Shown: positions 14,081-21,368, counted from the stretch's first letter. The stretch: 24,610 nucleotides of DNA from an uncultured Candidatus Saccharibacteria bacterium (GCA_938049075.1 CALICZ010000198.1:1-24610); one strand, 5' to 3'. Notes: a model not told the origin generated them from the letters alone. Translations and numbers: made by a program.

Positions 14081-14581
14081 ATGGCAAACATATATTTTAC
14101 TCGGGCAATCCAACCAGAGAATAACCAACCCCATTTCTTAGCCAAAGCACTCATTGTTGATGCGACTGGCAAAATTCTCGTCCTTGAGCGCAGTAGTACG
14201 CATCCGCTCTTTCCGCACGGTGCCGACCTGCCTGGTGGTCAAGTAGAGCCTGGCGAGACACCACTTGAGGCGGTAAGACGGGAAATAGAAGAAGAGACTG
14301 GCCTTGGCTTTGCGCCGAGCCAGCTGAGTGTGGCCTTCGAGCACGTACTGCCGCACTCTGATGGCCAGCGGCTGAGCTATGTGTGCTATGCGGCACTCGT
14401 TGATGGTGATGCGCCAGAAATTACCCTCAGTTGGGAACACAGTAGCTACCAATGGCTCACACCAGATGAGCTTATGCAGCAGCCTATCACGCCGCGGACT
14501 GACTATCCCTTTGCGGCGGCTGTGCACTATATCAACTCATTGCGGCACTATGCCCAACAGGAACGACCTGAACTGCTGTAA
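14081..14581 (+). CDS. NUDIX hydrolase
   Basis: This encodes a 166-residue protein. I place the start at the ATG at 14081, next to the -10 box; an upstream in-frame ATG at 14048 would lie inside the terminator. The complete Nudix box spans residues 52-75: G-x5-E-x7-R-E-I-x-E-E-x-G-L, seen as GGQVEPGETP and REIEEETGL. This binds the metal that cleaves nucleoside diphosphates linked to another moiety. The N-terminal strand FLAKALIVDATGKILVLERS is typical. The substrate cannot be read from sequence. It is followed 17 nt later by a HAD nucleotidase, which suggests clean-up of modified nucleotides in two steps: NUDIX to the monophosphate, HAD to the nucleoside. Confidence 0.88.
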   Translation: MANIYFTRAIQPENNQPHFLAKALIVDATGKILVLERSSTHPLFPHGADLPGGQVEPGETPLEAVRREIEEETGLGFAPSQLSVAFEHVLPHSDGQRLSYVCYAALVDGDAPEITLSWEHSSYQWLTPDELMQQPITPRTDYPFAAAVHYINSLRHYAQQERPELL

Positions 14582-14598
14582 TCAATAAAGGAGTATGT

Positions 14599-15258
14599 AT
14601 GGAATACGTAAAAAGCAACAGACCTGCTATTGCCGTTGATCTTGATGACGTTGTTTTCCCTTGTGCTGAAGGGCTAGTGGCGGCATATAACGAGCATTAC
14701 GGTACCAACTTTCGACCTGACATACCACAGACGATGTGGGGTCCAACACCAGAGGAAGTGCAGGAGCGATTTAATGGGTTGCAATTGGGGACGACACCAG
14801 GCATGGCGAAGCCTGATTGGTTTGAGGAGATGCAAGTCCCAGACAGAGAGACGATTGAGGTGTTGCGAAGACTGGCGGTCGGGTATCAACTCTATGCAGT
14901 CTCAGCTCGGCATTATGGCCTAGCAGACGTGACAAAGCAGAGTATCGAAAAGTACTTGCCTGATGTCTTTGAGCAGGTTATTTTGACGCGGCGGCCAGTC
15001 GAAACAGAGGACGGCATTAAGATAATGACCGACTCAAAGACAGAGATATACCAGCAGCATAATATGGAGGTTGCAATTGATGATTCGCCGCATCACCTCG
15101 AGCGTGGCCTTGAAGGAGATGATGCGCCGCTTGGCTTGGCAATTTTATTTGGTGAACGGCCATGGCATCCAGGCGTTACGATTGATGACCCGCGCGTTGT
15201 CGAGTGTCGCACCTGGGCGGAGGCGGAAGAGGCTATTGCCCGGTATTTCACTCGGTAG
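14599..15258 (+). CDS. HAD-family 5'-nucleotidase (NT5C-like), second copy
   Basis: This encodes a 219-residue protein. An AAAGGAG site lies just upstream of the ATG. Motif I is DLDDVVFPC, motif II is AVSARH and motif IV is VAIDDSPHHLE. The architecture resembles the 13374 protein (both start with a DxDDV motif followed by a short loop and a conserved Y/W-G-T-N stretch), but sequence identity is low. The reaction is probably 5'-nucleotidase; the substrate is unknown. It is cotranscribed with the NUDIX gene and ends at a terminator. Confidence 0.72.
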   Translation: MEYVKSNRPAIAVDLDDVVFPCAEGLVAAYNEHYGTNFRPDIPQTMWGPTPEEVQERFNGLQLGTTPGMAKPDWFEEMQVPDRETIEVLRRLAVGYQLYAVSARHYGLADVTKQSIEKYLPDVFEQVILTRRPVETEDGIKIMTDSKTEIYQQHNMEVAIDDSPHHLERGLEGDDAPLGLAILFGERPWHPGVTIDDPRVVECRTWAEAEEAIARYFTR

Positions 15259-15308
15259 GTTGTGAAAGCTCGCTTGTCGGATTCTCACCACTTTCCGTGA
15301 ACTCCTCT

Positions 15309-15338
15309 CCCACCGCTTGATGAGCGGTGGGGCTTTCT
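15309..15338 (+). terminator. Terminator of the NUDIX/HAD operon
   Basis: CCCACCGCT (15309-15317) and AGCGGTGGG (15323-15331) form a 9-bp stem with loop TGATG, followed by GCTTTCTT. The T run is interrupted. Confidence 0.7.
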
Positions 15339-15515
15339 TGTGTTGGCAGACACTTGGCTATAACGAGAGACATGAAAACTGAAAACTAGAGAAGGATATT
15401 CACTGCTTATAGCGATTAGAGAGAGATTCTCTGAATATACAACGATAATATTCATAATACACACGCTAGCATGTCGCAGGCGCAGGCTTCTGGTGTTGAA
15501 TGACTTGATGGGTGA
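15339..15515. other. AT-rich intergenic stretch
   Basis: No coding frame is convincing. GAATAT and ATATTC around 15433-15456 can form a small hairpin, and AGAGAGATTCTCT is a short palindrome. I see no promoter or RNA gene that I can support. Confidence 0.3.
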
Positions 15516-15545
15516 TTAGATAATTTTTTGCAGGTGCTCTATACT
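15516..15545 (+). promoter_or_regulatory. Probable promoter of the ATL/miaA operon
   Basis: TATACT (15540-15545) with a weak TTAGAT 18 nt upstream. The leader of about 30 nt carries GCGAGG before the ATG at 15584. Confidence 0.45.
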
Positions 15546-15583
15546 AGTTTGTGTGAGCACGAGAAAAATAGCGAGGCAGAATA

Positions 15584-15934
15584 ATGGTAGCAGAAGAACA
15601 TAATACCCTGCATAGTCGCATCTACGAGCTGATGGCACAGCTGCCAGATGATAAAGTGACGACCTATGGCGACTTGGCAGCTTTTGCGGGCCACCCATAT
15701 GCTGCACGGCGGGTGGGGGAGATTGCCCACGGTGGGCCGGAGGAGCTGCCGTGGCATAGACTTGTAAATTGCAAGGGAGGCCTTGCGGTCGGCTTTCCGG
15801 GTGGGCAGGCAGTGCAGCGGCAACTGCTCGAGCACGATGGGATCCAGTGTGACGATTCGTACCGCGTGGTCGATTTTGCGCAGCGTCGCTGGCGGCCGTT
15901 TGCCGCGCCGCAGAATGGCGTGAGGAGTAGCTAG
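15584..15934 (+). CDS. Alkyltransferase-like protein (ATL, MGMT family without the catalytic Cys)
   Basis: This encodes a 116-residue protein. It is only the C-terminal DNA-binding domain of O6-alkylguanine-DNA alkyltransferases. The helix-turn-helix region is VTTYGDLAAFAG...ARRVGEIA, including the conserved Tyr28 that flips the base and the arginine finger. The reactive PCHR motif is replaced by PWHR (residues 56-59), as in Atl1/eAtl proteins. These bind O6-alkylguanine and hand it to nucleotide excision repair rather than repairing it. The following VNCKGGLAVG and QRQLLEHDGI match the family. It is cotranscribed with miaA, which starts 1 nt after its stop. Confidence 0.88.
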   Translation: MVAEEHNTLHSRIYELMAQLPDDKVTTYGDLAAFAGHPYAARRVGEIAHGGPEELPWHRLVNCKGGLAVGFPGGQAVQRQLLEHDGIQCDDSYRVVDFAQRRWRPFAAPQNGVRSS

Positions 15935-15935
15935 C

Positions 15936-16829
15936 ATGCATACAAAAAATAACACACCACTTACTGTGCCGCTTATTGCTATCGTTGGACCGACCGCTAG
16001 CGGCAAGACCAGCTTAGCAGTTCGTCTCGCCAAGCAGTACGGTGGTGAGATTATTTGCGCCGATTCGCGCACCATCTACAAGGGTATGGATATTGGCACT
16101 GCCAAGCCCTCGCCGCACGAGCAAGCCCTTGTGCCGCACTGGGGGCTGGACTTAGTAGAGCCAGGTGAGCGCTTCACAGTAGTGGATTTTCAGCGCTATG
16201 CTAATCGACAAATTGCAGCCATTCGCCAGCGTGGGCGCATCCCATTTCTCGTCGGCGGGACGGGCCTCTATGTCGATGCAGTGTTGTATAAATTTCAATT
16301 TCCGACGGTGAACAAAAAGCTTATGCAGCAGTTACAGGGCTATTCTATAGAAACTTTGCACGAACATTGTCGAGTACACAACATAGAATTACCCAATAAT
16401 AAATACAACAAAAAGCGTGTCATTAATACAATAGTGCGAGAAGGACAACAGTTACAGAGGTCAGCGCATGTTGATAAAAATACCTGGGTTGTAGGTATTG
16501 CAACACCGCGTGATGTCCTGCGTGAGCGCATTGCTGTGCGGACAGAGCAGCTTTTTGCCCATGGTGTTGTGCAAGAAGCGACGGAACTAGCAGCCCACTA
16601 TGGCTGGGAAAGTGAAGCAATGACAGGAAATGTCTACCCAATTATACATAAATTACAACAGGGCGAGTATACGCTTGAGCAAGCCAAAGCGGCATTTTGT
16701 ACAGCAGATTGGCACCTGGCCAAGCGGCAGATGACCTGGCTGCGACGTAACCCCGATATCGTATGGTGTGACCTAGAGGATGCTGAGGTCTACCTTGATC
16801 GGGTGCTCGCGCAAGCGCACCAGATGTGA
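15936..16829 (+). CDS. miaA: tRNA dimethylallyltransferase MiaA
   Basis: This encodes a 297-residue protein. MiaA adds an isopentenyl group to A37 of tRNAs reading UNN codons. The P-loop is GPTASGKT (residues 18-25). The hallmark substrate motifs are DSRTIYKGMDIGTAKP and VGGTGLYVDA, and the C-terminal segment KRQMTWLRRNP is characteristic. Length is typical (about 300). The segment coding residues about 112-188 (16270-16500), matching the variable tRNA-contact insertion, is strikingly AT-rich with different codon choice from the flanks. It follows the ATL gene by 1 nt. The next gene starts 26 nt downstream. Confidence 0.95.
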   Translation: MHTKNNTPLTVPLIAIVGPTASGKTSLAVRLAKQYGGEIICADSRTIYKGMDIGTAKPSPHEQALVPHWGLDLVEPGERFTVVDFQRYANRQIAAIRQRGRIPFLVGGTGLYVDAVLYKFQFPTVNKKLMQQLQGYSIETLHEHCRVHNIELPNNKYNKKRVINTIVREGQQLQRSAHVDKNTWVVGIATPRDVLRERIAVRTEQLFAHGVVQEATELAAHYGWESEAMTGNVYPIIHKLQQGEYTLEQAKAAFCTADWHLAKRQMTWLRRNPDIVWCDLEDAEVYLDRVLAQAHQM

Positions 16830-16855
16830 TACCATAAATCTAGTTGGTGACCGTA

Positions 16856-17467
16856 ATGATAGATGCACTGTTTGGATCAAAAACTCGTGTGAAATTGCTC
16901 CACCTTTTCTTGAACAACCCAGGAAAGGCATTTTATGTGCGCGAGATTACGCGGCTGATTAATGAGCAAATTAATTCGGTGCGCCGTGAGCTGCTCAATA
17001 TGCTGGAGGTGGGGATCATTACGAGCGACAGCGTGGATAACAAATTGTACTACGAAGTAAACCAGCAGTATGAATATTATCCACCACTGCGCGTCATCTT
17101 TGCCGATCAAAAAATCGCTCCAGCCAAGAACAAGTCGGGCTACCGGCCTGCTTGGCAAGATGCGATTATGCAGCTGCCACGCCTGCGTGTGGCGATTGCG
17201 GCGGGGGCGCTAGTGAAGGGCTCAGCCAGTACGATCGATCTGCTGCTCGTGGGTAACCTCTCGGCTGCTAAGGTGCGCAGCGTGGTGGCAGTTATCGAGC
17301 GGCAGGAGGGGCGCGAGCTAACGTATAGCATCCTGAGCTACGACGAGTTCTATTACCGGCTGAGCGTGCGCGACCGCTTCATCACTACCATTCTGACCAA
17401 CAAGCATACCGTATTGGTAGACGTTGATAATATATTAAAAGAAGACGAAGGAGAGAATCATGCTTGA
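16856..17467 (+). CDS. Winged-helix protein with a nucleotidyltransferase-like domain
   Basis: This encodes a 203-residue protein if it starts at the ATG at 16856 (GGTGA 7 nt upstream); a GTG at 16847 is an alternative. The N-terminal 90 residues form a winged helix (MIDALFGSKTRVKLLHLFL, then VREITRLINEQINSVRRELL and GIITS.. with a YYEV wing). The C-terminal half (about 105-190) has hydrophobic strands with AIAAGALVKGSASTIDLLLVG. This resembles the G-S-x-x-x-x-D-L-L-L-V strand of minimal nucleotidyltransferases, with a GS followed by an Asp. Proteins of this design are common in CPR genomes (from memory), and their role is unknown. It overlaps the MBL-fold gene by 8 nt. Confidence 0.65.
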   Translation: MIDALFGSKTRVKLLHLFLNNPGKAFYVREITRLINEQINSVRRELLNMLEVGIITSDSVDNKLYYEVNQQYEYYPPLRVIFADQKIAPAKNKSGYRPAWQDAIMQLPRLRVAIAAGALVKGSASTIDLLLVGNLSAAKVRSVVAVIERQEGRELTYSILSYDEFYYRLSVRDRFITTILTNKHTVLVDVDNILKEDEGENHA

Positions 17468-18095
17468 TATCGAATACAAAGGCGGCAACACCGTCATCAT
17501 CGCGACGAAGAAAACCACGCTTGCAGTTGACCCCAAGCTATCGCTGCTCGGCCTGAAGGACGCCAAGACGAAGGACGCGGTGGAGCTTGCGACCGAAGAA
17601 CGCTTTGCAGTAGCTAATCCCGAGGCACGCCTTATCATCAATCAGCCTGGCGAGTATGAGGTGGGCGACTATACCATCCGCGGCATTGCAGCCACGCGCC
17701 ACATCGACACGCCAGAGAGTGAGCAGCTCTCGACGGTGTATCGCATTGAGTGTGGCGATATTCGCATTGCGGTGATTGGTAATATCGCGCCAGAGCTGAC
17801 TGACGCGCAGCTCGAGGCGCTGGGGGTGATCGACATTGTCATTATTCCAGTGGGTGGCTATGGCTACACGCTGGATGCGACAAGTGCTGCCGCCATTATT
17901 CGCAAGATCGAGCCACGAGTGGTGGTGCCCGTCCACTATGCTGATAGTGCGTTGCAGTACGAAGTGCCGCAAGACACAGTGGAGGTCTTTGAGAAGGAGC
18001 TTGGTGCGCCAGTCGAACAAAAACCTAAGCTCAAGATCAAAACAGCGAGTAACCTGCCCGAAGTGCTGACGGTGTTTGAGCTGGCTCGAAGCTAG
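17460..18095 (+). CDS. Metallo-beta-lactamase-fold protein (UlaG-like)
   Basis: This encodes a 211-residue protein. The start YKGGNTVIIATKKTTLAVDP and later NQPGEYEVGDYTIRGI, IRIAVIGNIAPELTDAQLEAL, DIVIIPVGGYGYTLDATSAA and RVVVPVHYAD follow the strand order of the UlaG/RomA-like MBL group. The HxHxDH metal motif is missing (the segment AATRHIDTPE retains one His), so metal binding and hydrolase activity are doubtful. It overlaps the winged-helix gene by 8 nt and ends the operon at a strong terminator. The two proteins probably work together; the function is not known to me. Confidence 0.72.
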   Translation: MLDIEYKGGNTVIIATKKTTLAVDPKLSLLGLKDAKTKDAVELATEERFAVANPEARLIINQPGEYEVGDYTIRGIAATRHIDTPESEQLSTVYRIECGDIRIAVIGNIAPELTDAQLEALGVIDIVIIPVGGYGYTLDATSAAAIIRKIEPRVVVPVHYADSALQYEVPQDTVEVFEKELGAPVEQKPKLKIKTASNLPEVLTVFELARS

Positions 18096-18115
18096 GATTC
18101 ATATACCCCAAGCGC

Positions 18116-18144
18116 AACCAGCCTCGTGGAGAGGCTGGTTTTTT
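18116..18144 (+). terminator. Terminator after the MBL-fold gene
   Basis: AACCAGCCTC (18116-18125) and GAGGCTGGTT (18131-18140) form a perfect 10-bp stem with a GTGGA loop, followed by TTTT. Confidence 0.92.
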
Positions 18145-18342
18145 GTGATACATCTTCACTCCGTTTTTTCTCCTCACTGTTTTATCTGGTGGGGTATGAA
18201 TATTAGTTGTAGCCAGCACGAGTGTTGGTGGATCGATGGGCAAGATGGGGCCAGTCCCTATAGGTTTCTCAAGGAATGAGTGCGAGACAGTGATGAGGAT
18301 TTGTGAGATTTATAGTGAAATAATCGCCATAGCGTGGTCGAT
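18145..18342. other. Intergenic stretch without a recognisable gene
   Basis: A small hairpin CCAGCA-CGAG-TGTTGG lies at about 18212-18227. I see no convincing coding frame, promoter or RNA gene before the promoter at 18343. Confidence 0.3.
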
Positions 18343-18405
18343 TTGACGCAGCGCGCTAAATTCGATACACTTCGAAATATCACTATTATTTCGATTTATA
18401 TCGAA
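18343..18405 (+). promoter_or_regulatory. MFS/ArsR operon promoter with two palindromic operators
   Basis: The promoter is TTGACG (18343-18348), 17 nt, TACACT (18366-18371). Operator 1 is TTCGA-TACACT-TCGAA (18361-18376), so the -10 box is exactly its spacer. Operator 2 is TTCGAT-TTAT-ATCGAA (18390-18405) in the leader, centred 29 nt downstream on about the same DNA face. The operon encodes an ArsR-type protein at 19593, the obvious ligand for these sites, which implies autorepression. AAAGGAA (18407-18413) is the ribosome site. Confidence 0.75.
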
Positions 18406-18420
18406 GAAAGGAACGGTTTT

Positions 18421-19596
18421 ATGGAACAACAATCAACCACGCCGTGGGGTAAGATTGCGGTGCTAGCGCTGGGAGCCTTCGTGATTGGGGCGGATGGCTT
18501 CATGCTGGCAGCGGTATTGCCACAGGTGGCACAGCAACTTGGGGTGTCGCTGGGGCAGACCGGCTTCTTGGTAACGGTGTTTGCGTGGGTGTATGCACTG
18601 GCGGCACCACTATGTGGCATGCTGATGGGGTGGCGTAATCGGCGGTCGACCTTGGTGCTAGCACTAGCGATATTTGCAATTGGTAATGGAGTGGCAGCGC
18701 TCGCATCGTCATTTGTATGGATGATGGTGGCTCGAGTGATGGCAGCCTTGGGCTCAGCCATGATGATGCCAACGGCAATGGCTTTGGCAACCAGCCTTGC
18801 TCCAGCCAAGCATCGTGGTAAGGCAATCTCCGTCGTTACAACAGGCATGACGATGGCGACGGTGCTCGCTGTGCCGCTGGGCTCGGTTGTGGGAGAGCGC
18901 TATGGCTACCATATGCTGTTTTGGGCGATGGCAGTGGCTGCGGTGCTGGTGTTGTGTGGCATTGTGCTGGGCATTCGGGCACGTGAGGCGCAGCCAGCGC
19001 AGCAGGTGCCAACCGTTCGGGCATTGGTGGCGGGCCTGGCTAATCGTCAGGTTGCACTGACATTATTGGTAACGGTAGTGATATTTGTCGCTGGCACCAG
19101 CGTGATTTCGTATCTGAGTGCAGTGGTACAGCAGGCGGGTCTGCACAAATACTTTAGCTGGATTTTGCTCATCTTCGGTGTGGGATCACTCCTGGGTGGT
19201 GTGCTAGGCGGCTGGCTGACCGATCGTTTTGCCCACATTTGGCTGGCCCGCTGGGCAATGCTTGTCTTTGCGTTGGCGCTTGCTTTGCTTGGTGTGGCGG
19301 TTGGGATGCCAGGTGCGCTTGGTCTCGTTGGTGGCAGTGTGTTATTATGGACGGCTAGTGCTTGGATTGCCACGATTGCTCAGCAATACCGCGTCATTGC
19401 GCTTGCTCCAGAACGGGCTCAGCTGAATCTTTCACTCAATTCATCCAGTATTTACATTGGTCAAGGTTTTGGTGGTATGCTAGGCAGTGCGATTATTAGT
19501 AGCCAGCCAGCGCAGGCGATTCCGTTCATAGCGGCCAGCGTAGTAGTGCTTGCCTTGGCAATGACCAGCAGGTATGAGACAATACAAAGGAAATGA
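18421..19596 (+). CDS. MFS drug/solute exporter (DHA1-like)
   Basis: This encodes a 391-residue protein with about 12 hydrophobic segments. I start at the ATG at 18421 after the AAAGGAA site; a longer frame from 18334 would run through the promoter. Early motifs are FVIGADGFMLAAVLPQVAQQLG in the first helix pair, a shortened MFS loop after GMLMGWRNRRST, and VARVMAALGSAMMMPTAMAL in the fourth/fifth helices. These match the AraJ/YdhP/NepI branch of proton-driven exporters. The substrate cannot be read. The 4-nt overlap with the ArsR-type regulator and the operators in the promoter suggest induction by a toxic compound. Confidence 0.85.
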   Translation: MEQQSTTPWGKIAVLALGAFVIGADGFMLAAVLPQVAQQLGVSLGQTGFLVTVFAWVYALAAPLCGMLMGWRNRRSTLVLALAIFAIGNGVAALASSFVWMMVARVMAALGSAMMMPTAMALATSLAPAKHRGKAISVVTTGMTMATVLAVPLGSVVGERYGYHMLFWAMAVAAVLVLCGIVLGIRAREAQPAQQVPTVRALVAGLANRQVALTLLVTVVIFVAGTSVISYLSAVVQQAGLHKYFSWILLIFGVGSLLGGVLGGWLTDRFAHIWLARWAMLVFALALALLGVAVGMPGALGLVGGSVLLWTASAWIATIAQQYRVIALAPERAQLNLSLNSSSIYIGQGFGGMLGSAIISSQPAQAIPFIAASVVVLALAMTSRYETIQRK

Positions 19597-19898
19597 CATC
19601 CCAACAAAACACCCCAACTGACGCACTCGCACCAGAGCATGTCTTTGCCGCTCTGTCCGACCCGCTGCGGCTGCGGATTGTCCGCCGCTTGGCTGCGGAG
19701 GGGCGGCTGGGTTGCAGCCAGATCGATCATAATCTCTCACTCTCGACTGTCTCACACCACTGCAAAGTCCTGCGCGAAGCAGGCATTGTCACGAGCGAAG
19801 CGGTTGGTACCCAGCGTGTACTGGTGCTGCGGCCAGAGTTTGCTCGGCAGTTCGCTGGTGTGCTCGCAACGATCGCTGAGCTAGATAAAGCGAAGTAA
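19593..19898 (+). CDS. ArsR-family winged-helix repressor
   Basis: This encodes a 101-residue protein. It has the ArsR start VFAALSDPLRLRIVRRLAAEG, a helix-turn-helix CSQIDHNLSLSTVSHHCKVLREAG and a wing IVTSEAVGTQRVLVLRPE. The CxC metal motif of arsenic/cadmium sensors is absent. Cysteines occur only at GCSQI and HHCKV, so a metal or thiol-reactive signal is possible but unproven. The ATG overlaps the MFS stop (ATGA). It most likely binds the two TTCGA...TCGAA palindromes in the promoter and releases them on sensing the exporter's substrate. Confidence 0.85.
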   Translation: MTSQQNTPTDALAPEHVFAALSDPLRLRIVRRLAAEGRLGCSQIDHNLSLSTVSHHCKVLREAGIVTSEAVGTQRVLVLRPEFARQFAGVLATIAELDKAK

Positions 19899-19904
19899 CC
19901 ACCA

Positions 19905-19931
19905 AAATATCCCCTTACGCAGGGGATATTT
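19905..19931 (+). terminator. Bidirectional terminator between arsR and rpmB
   Basis: AAATATCCCC (19905-19914) pairs with GGGGATATTT (19922-19931). A/T flanks on both sides suit the converging rpmB transcript. Confidence 0.8.
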
Positions 19932-19955
19932 ACAGTTATCGTTTGCTCTGGGCGA

Positions 19956-20180
19956 CTACGCCGCAGCTTTGGCCTTTGTCTTGGCGCTGGTGAGCAGGCC
20001 TTTTTTCTTGAGGGTACGGATCGCCTTGGTCGAGAGAACCATGGTGACCTTTTGCCCATCTACAACGAAGGTCTTTTTCTGAAGGTTTGGTTTGAAGACT
20101 CGCTTGGTGCGTCGCAACGAGAAGCTCACATTGTTGCCGAATTGCTTACCCTTGCCAGTCAGTTCACATCGTGCTGCCAT
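19956..20180 (-). CDS. rpmB: Ribosomal protein L28 (bL28)
   Basis: This encodes a 74-residue protein. The start MAARCELTGKGKQFGNNVSFS with SLRRTKRVFKPNL and a lysine/alanine-rich tail is characteristic of bL28, a large-subunit protein. I place the start at the ATG at 20180; an upstream ATG at 20201 would add seven unlikely residues. There is no clear Shine-Dalgarno in the AT-rich leader. The gene stands alone, with a strong promoter divergent to the site-2 protease gene. Confidence 0.93.
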   Translation of the reverse strand: MAARCELTGKGKQFGNNVSFSLRRTKRVFKPNLQKKTFVVDGQKVTMVLSTKAIRTLKKKGLLTSAKTKAKAAA

Positions 20181-20223
20181 ATTCTTATTCCACTTATTCA
20201 CTTATATTATTACAATCTGTATT

Positions 20224-20252
20224 AGTATACGCTGCCAAGGAGGCAATGTCAA
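20224..20252 (-). promoter_or_regulatory. Strong promoter of rpmB
   Basis: On the minus strand a perfect TTGACA (complement of 20247-20252) and TATACT (complement of 20224-20229) are 17 nt apart. This is one of the best sigma-70-type promoters in the window and fits a ribosomal protein gene. Confidence 0.8.
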
Positions 20253-20267
20253 GGTGGGTAGGCAATG

Positions 20268-20276
20268 TGATACAAT
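20268..20276 (+). promoter_or_regulatory. Extended -10 promoter of the site-2 protease gene
   Basis: TGA-TACAAT (20268-20276) starts its hexamer 12 nt before the ATG at 20283, so the mRNA should be leaderless. It is divergent from, and about 15 nt away from, the rpmB promoter. Confidence 0.55.
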
Positions 20277-20282
20277 AAAGAA

Positions 20283-20918
20283 ATGCATATTGATATCGCT
20301 CACCTCATTATCGTCCTTGTCGTTATTCTTATCTCGATGACGCTGCACGAGGCGATGCATGGCTTTATGGCGTATTGGCTGGGCGATGATACGGCTAAGG
20401 AGCAGGGGCGCTTGACCCTCAATCCACTGCATCATATCGATCCATTCTTGACCATCCTCTTGCCGCTGAGCTTGGCATTGCTGGGCCTACCAGTGTTTGG
20501 TGGGGCCAAGCCAGTGCCGTACAACCCCGAGCGAGTACGTGGCGATGAATGGGGCGCAGCGCTGGTGGGGCTGGCTGGGCCACTGACGAACTTCGTCATT
20601 GCCTTCATCTGCTTTGGCTTATATGCGACGATCGCTGGGCCAGCAGTGCAGCCACTGCTTGCTACGGCGGTGAGTGTGAATCTTGGATTCTTCGTCTTTA
20701 ATATGCTGCCGATTCCGCCGCTCGATGGTTCGCGTGTGCTGTATGCTTTGGCACCGGAGTTTGTGCGCCGCGGTATGGAGGTGGTGGAGCAGTACGGCGT
20801 GATGCTGGTCTTTGTGCTGGTATTGGTCGGTAGCTCGGCTATTGGCAATGTGATGATGGCGGCCATCAGGGGTATCTTGCAGCTTTTCTCACTAGTGTTT
20901 GGCGTGTCGCTTGGCTAG
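20283..20918 (+). CDS. Site-2 protease-like zinc metalloprotease (peptidase M50)
   Basis: This encodes a 211-residue integral membrane protein. The zinc motif HEAMH (HExxH) lies in the first membrane segment (SMTLHEAMHGFMAYWLGD). The second catalytic motif NMLPIPPLDGSRVL supplies the third ligand Asp in the N-x-x-P-x-P-x-x-D-G pattern. GPLTNFVIAF is the conserved intermediate motif. No PDZ domain is present, so it belongs to the short Rip/YwhC-like group. Such proteases cut membrane-spanning regulators or leftover signal peptides, and the substrate here is unknown. Confidence 0.88.
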   Translation: MHIDIAHLIIVLVVILISMTLHEAMHGFMAYWLGDDTAKEQGRLTLNPLHHIDPFLTILLPLSLALLGLPVFGGAKPVPYNPERVRGDEWGAALVGLAGPLTNFVIAFICFGLYATIAGPAVQPLLATAVSVNLGFFVFNMLPIPPLDGSRVLYALAPEFVRRGMEVVEQYGVMLVFVLVLVGSSAIGNVMMAAIRGILQLFSLVFGVSLG

Positions 20919-21160
20919 GAGTAGGAGCCTTTTGATTTAAAAACGTGGGGCTCGGAAATAAGCGAGCTTGATGAGAGCTGAGTGGCAATAGCTTATCTGT
21001 ACTCATAGTTCAGTAGTTGGAATAGAATATCTGTCATTCGTTTTGATAGCTTTATCGCTAATACAAGAGATTATAGTTAGCGAATGTCGGCTTTGTATGA
21101 TGCGAAGCAGGGAAGCGTGCCGCTCTTGATACTGCAAACGTGACGCCGCCTACCATTCTG

Positions 21161-21169
21161 TGGTATACT
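21161..21169 (+). promoter_or_regulatory. Extended -10 promoter of the small RNA gene
   Basis: TGG-TATACT (21161-21169). The -35 is weak (TGACGC, 21141-21146). The predicted start near 21176 is exactly where the closing stem of the RNA begins. The preceding 20919-21160 shows only a small hairpin, GCTCG...CGAGC (about 20950-20967), and no gene. Confidence 0.65.
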
Positions 21170-21175
21170 AAGAGT

Positions 21176-21324
21176 GTCCCAGACAAATATCGGGCGTGTA
21201 TGATTTTCCTAACATCATATGATAGGGATTCCAATATTCACCGTACCCGTGGGTATGGATGAGGAAACCCACCTTGCATCATGCAGGGGAATATCAAGCG
21301 CCCGGGGTGAGTCTGGGATTTTTT
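21176..21324 (+). ncRNA. Structured small RNA of unknown family, about 149 nt
   Basis: The transcript would start at its own closing stem TCCCAGAC (21177-21184) and end with the matching GTCTGGGA (21311-21318) plus TTTTTT, so the closing stem is also the terminator. Inside are CGGGCG pairing with CGCCCG, ATATTC pairing with GAATAT, a TATGAT/ATCATA hairpin, GTGGGT-12 nt-ACCCAC with an AUGGAU-containing loop, and a TGCA/TGCA hairpin. No coding frame fits. Size, closing stem and an internal open region are 6S-like, but the branched interior is not typical, so I leave it unassigned. It lies directly upstream of rnpB. Confidence 0.6.
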
Positions 21325-21368
21325 GATGATTGAGAGTATTGTGCTCACTCGTCATAAATCCCTTATGC

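Noticed and set aside
21176..21324. Firm 6S RNA assignment
   Set aside because: Closing stem and size fit, but the interior is more branched than typical 6S and I cannot run a covariance model, so the RNA is left unassigned.
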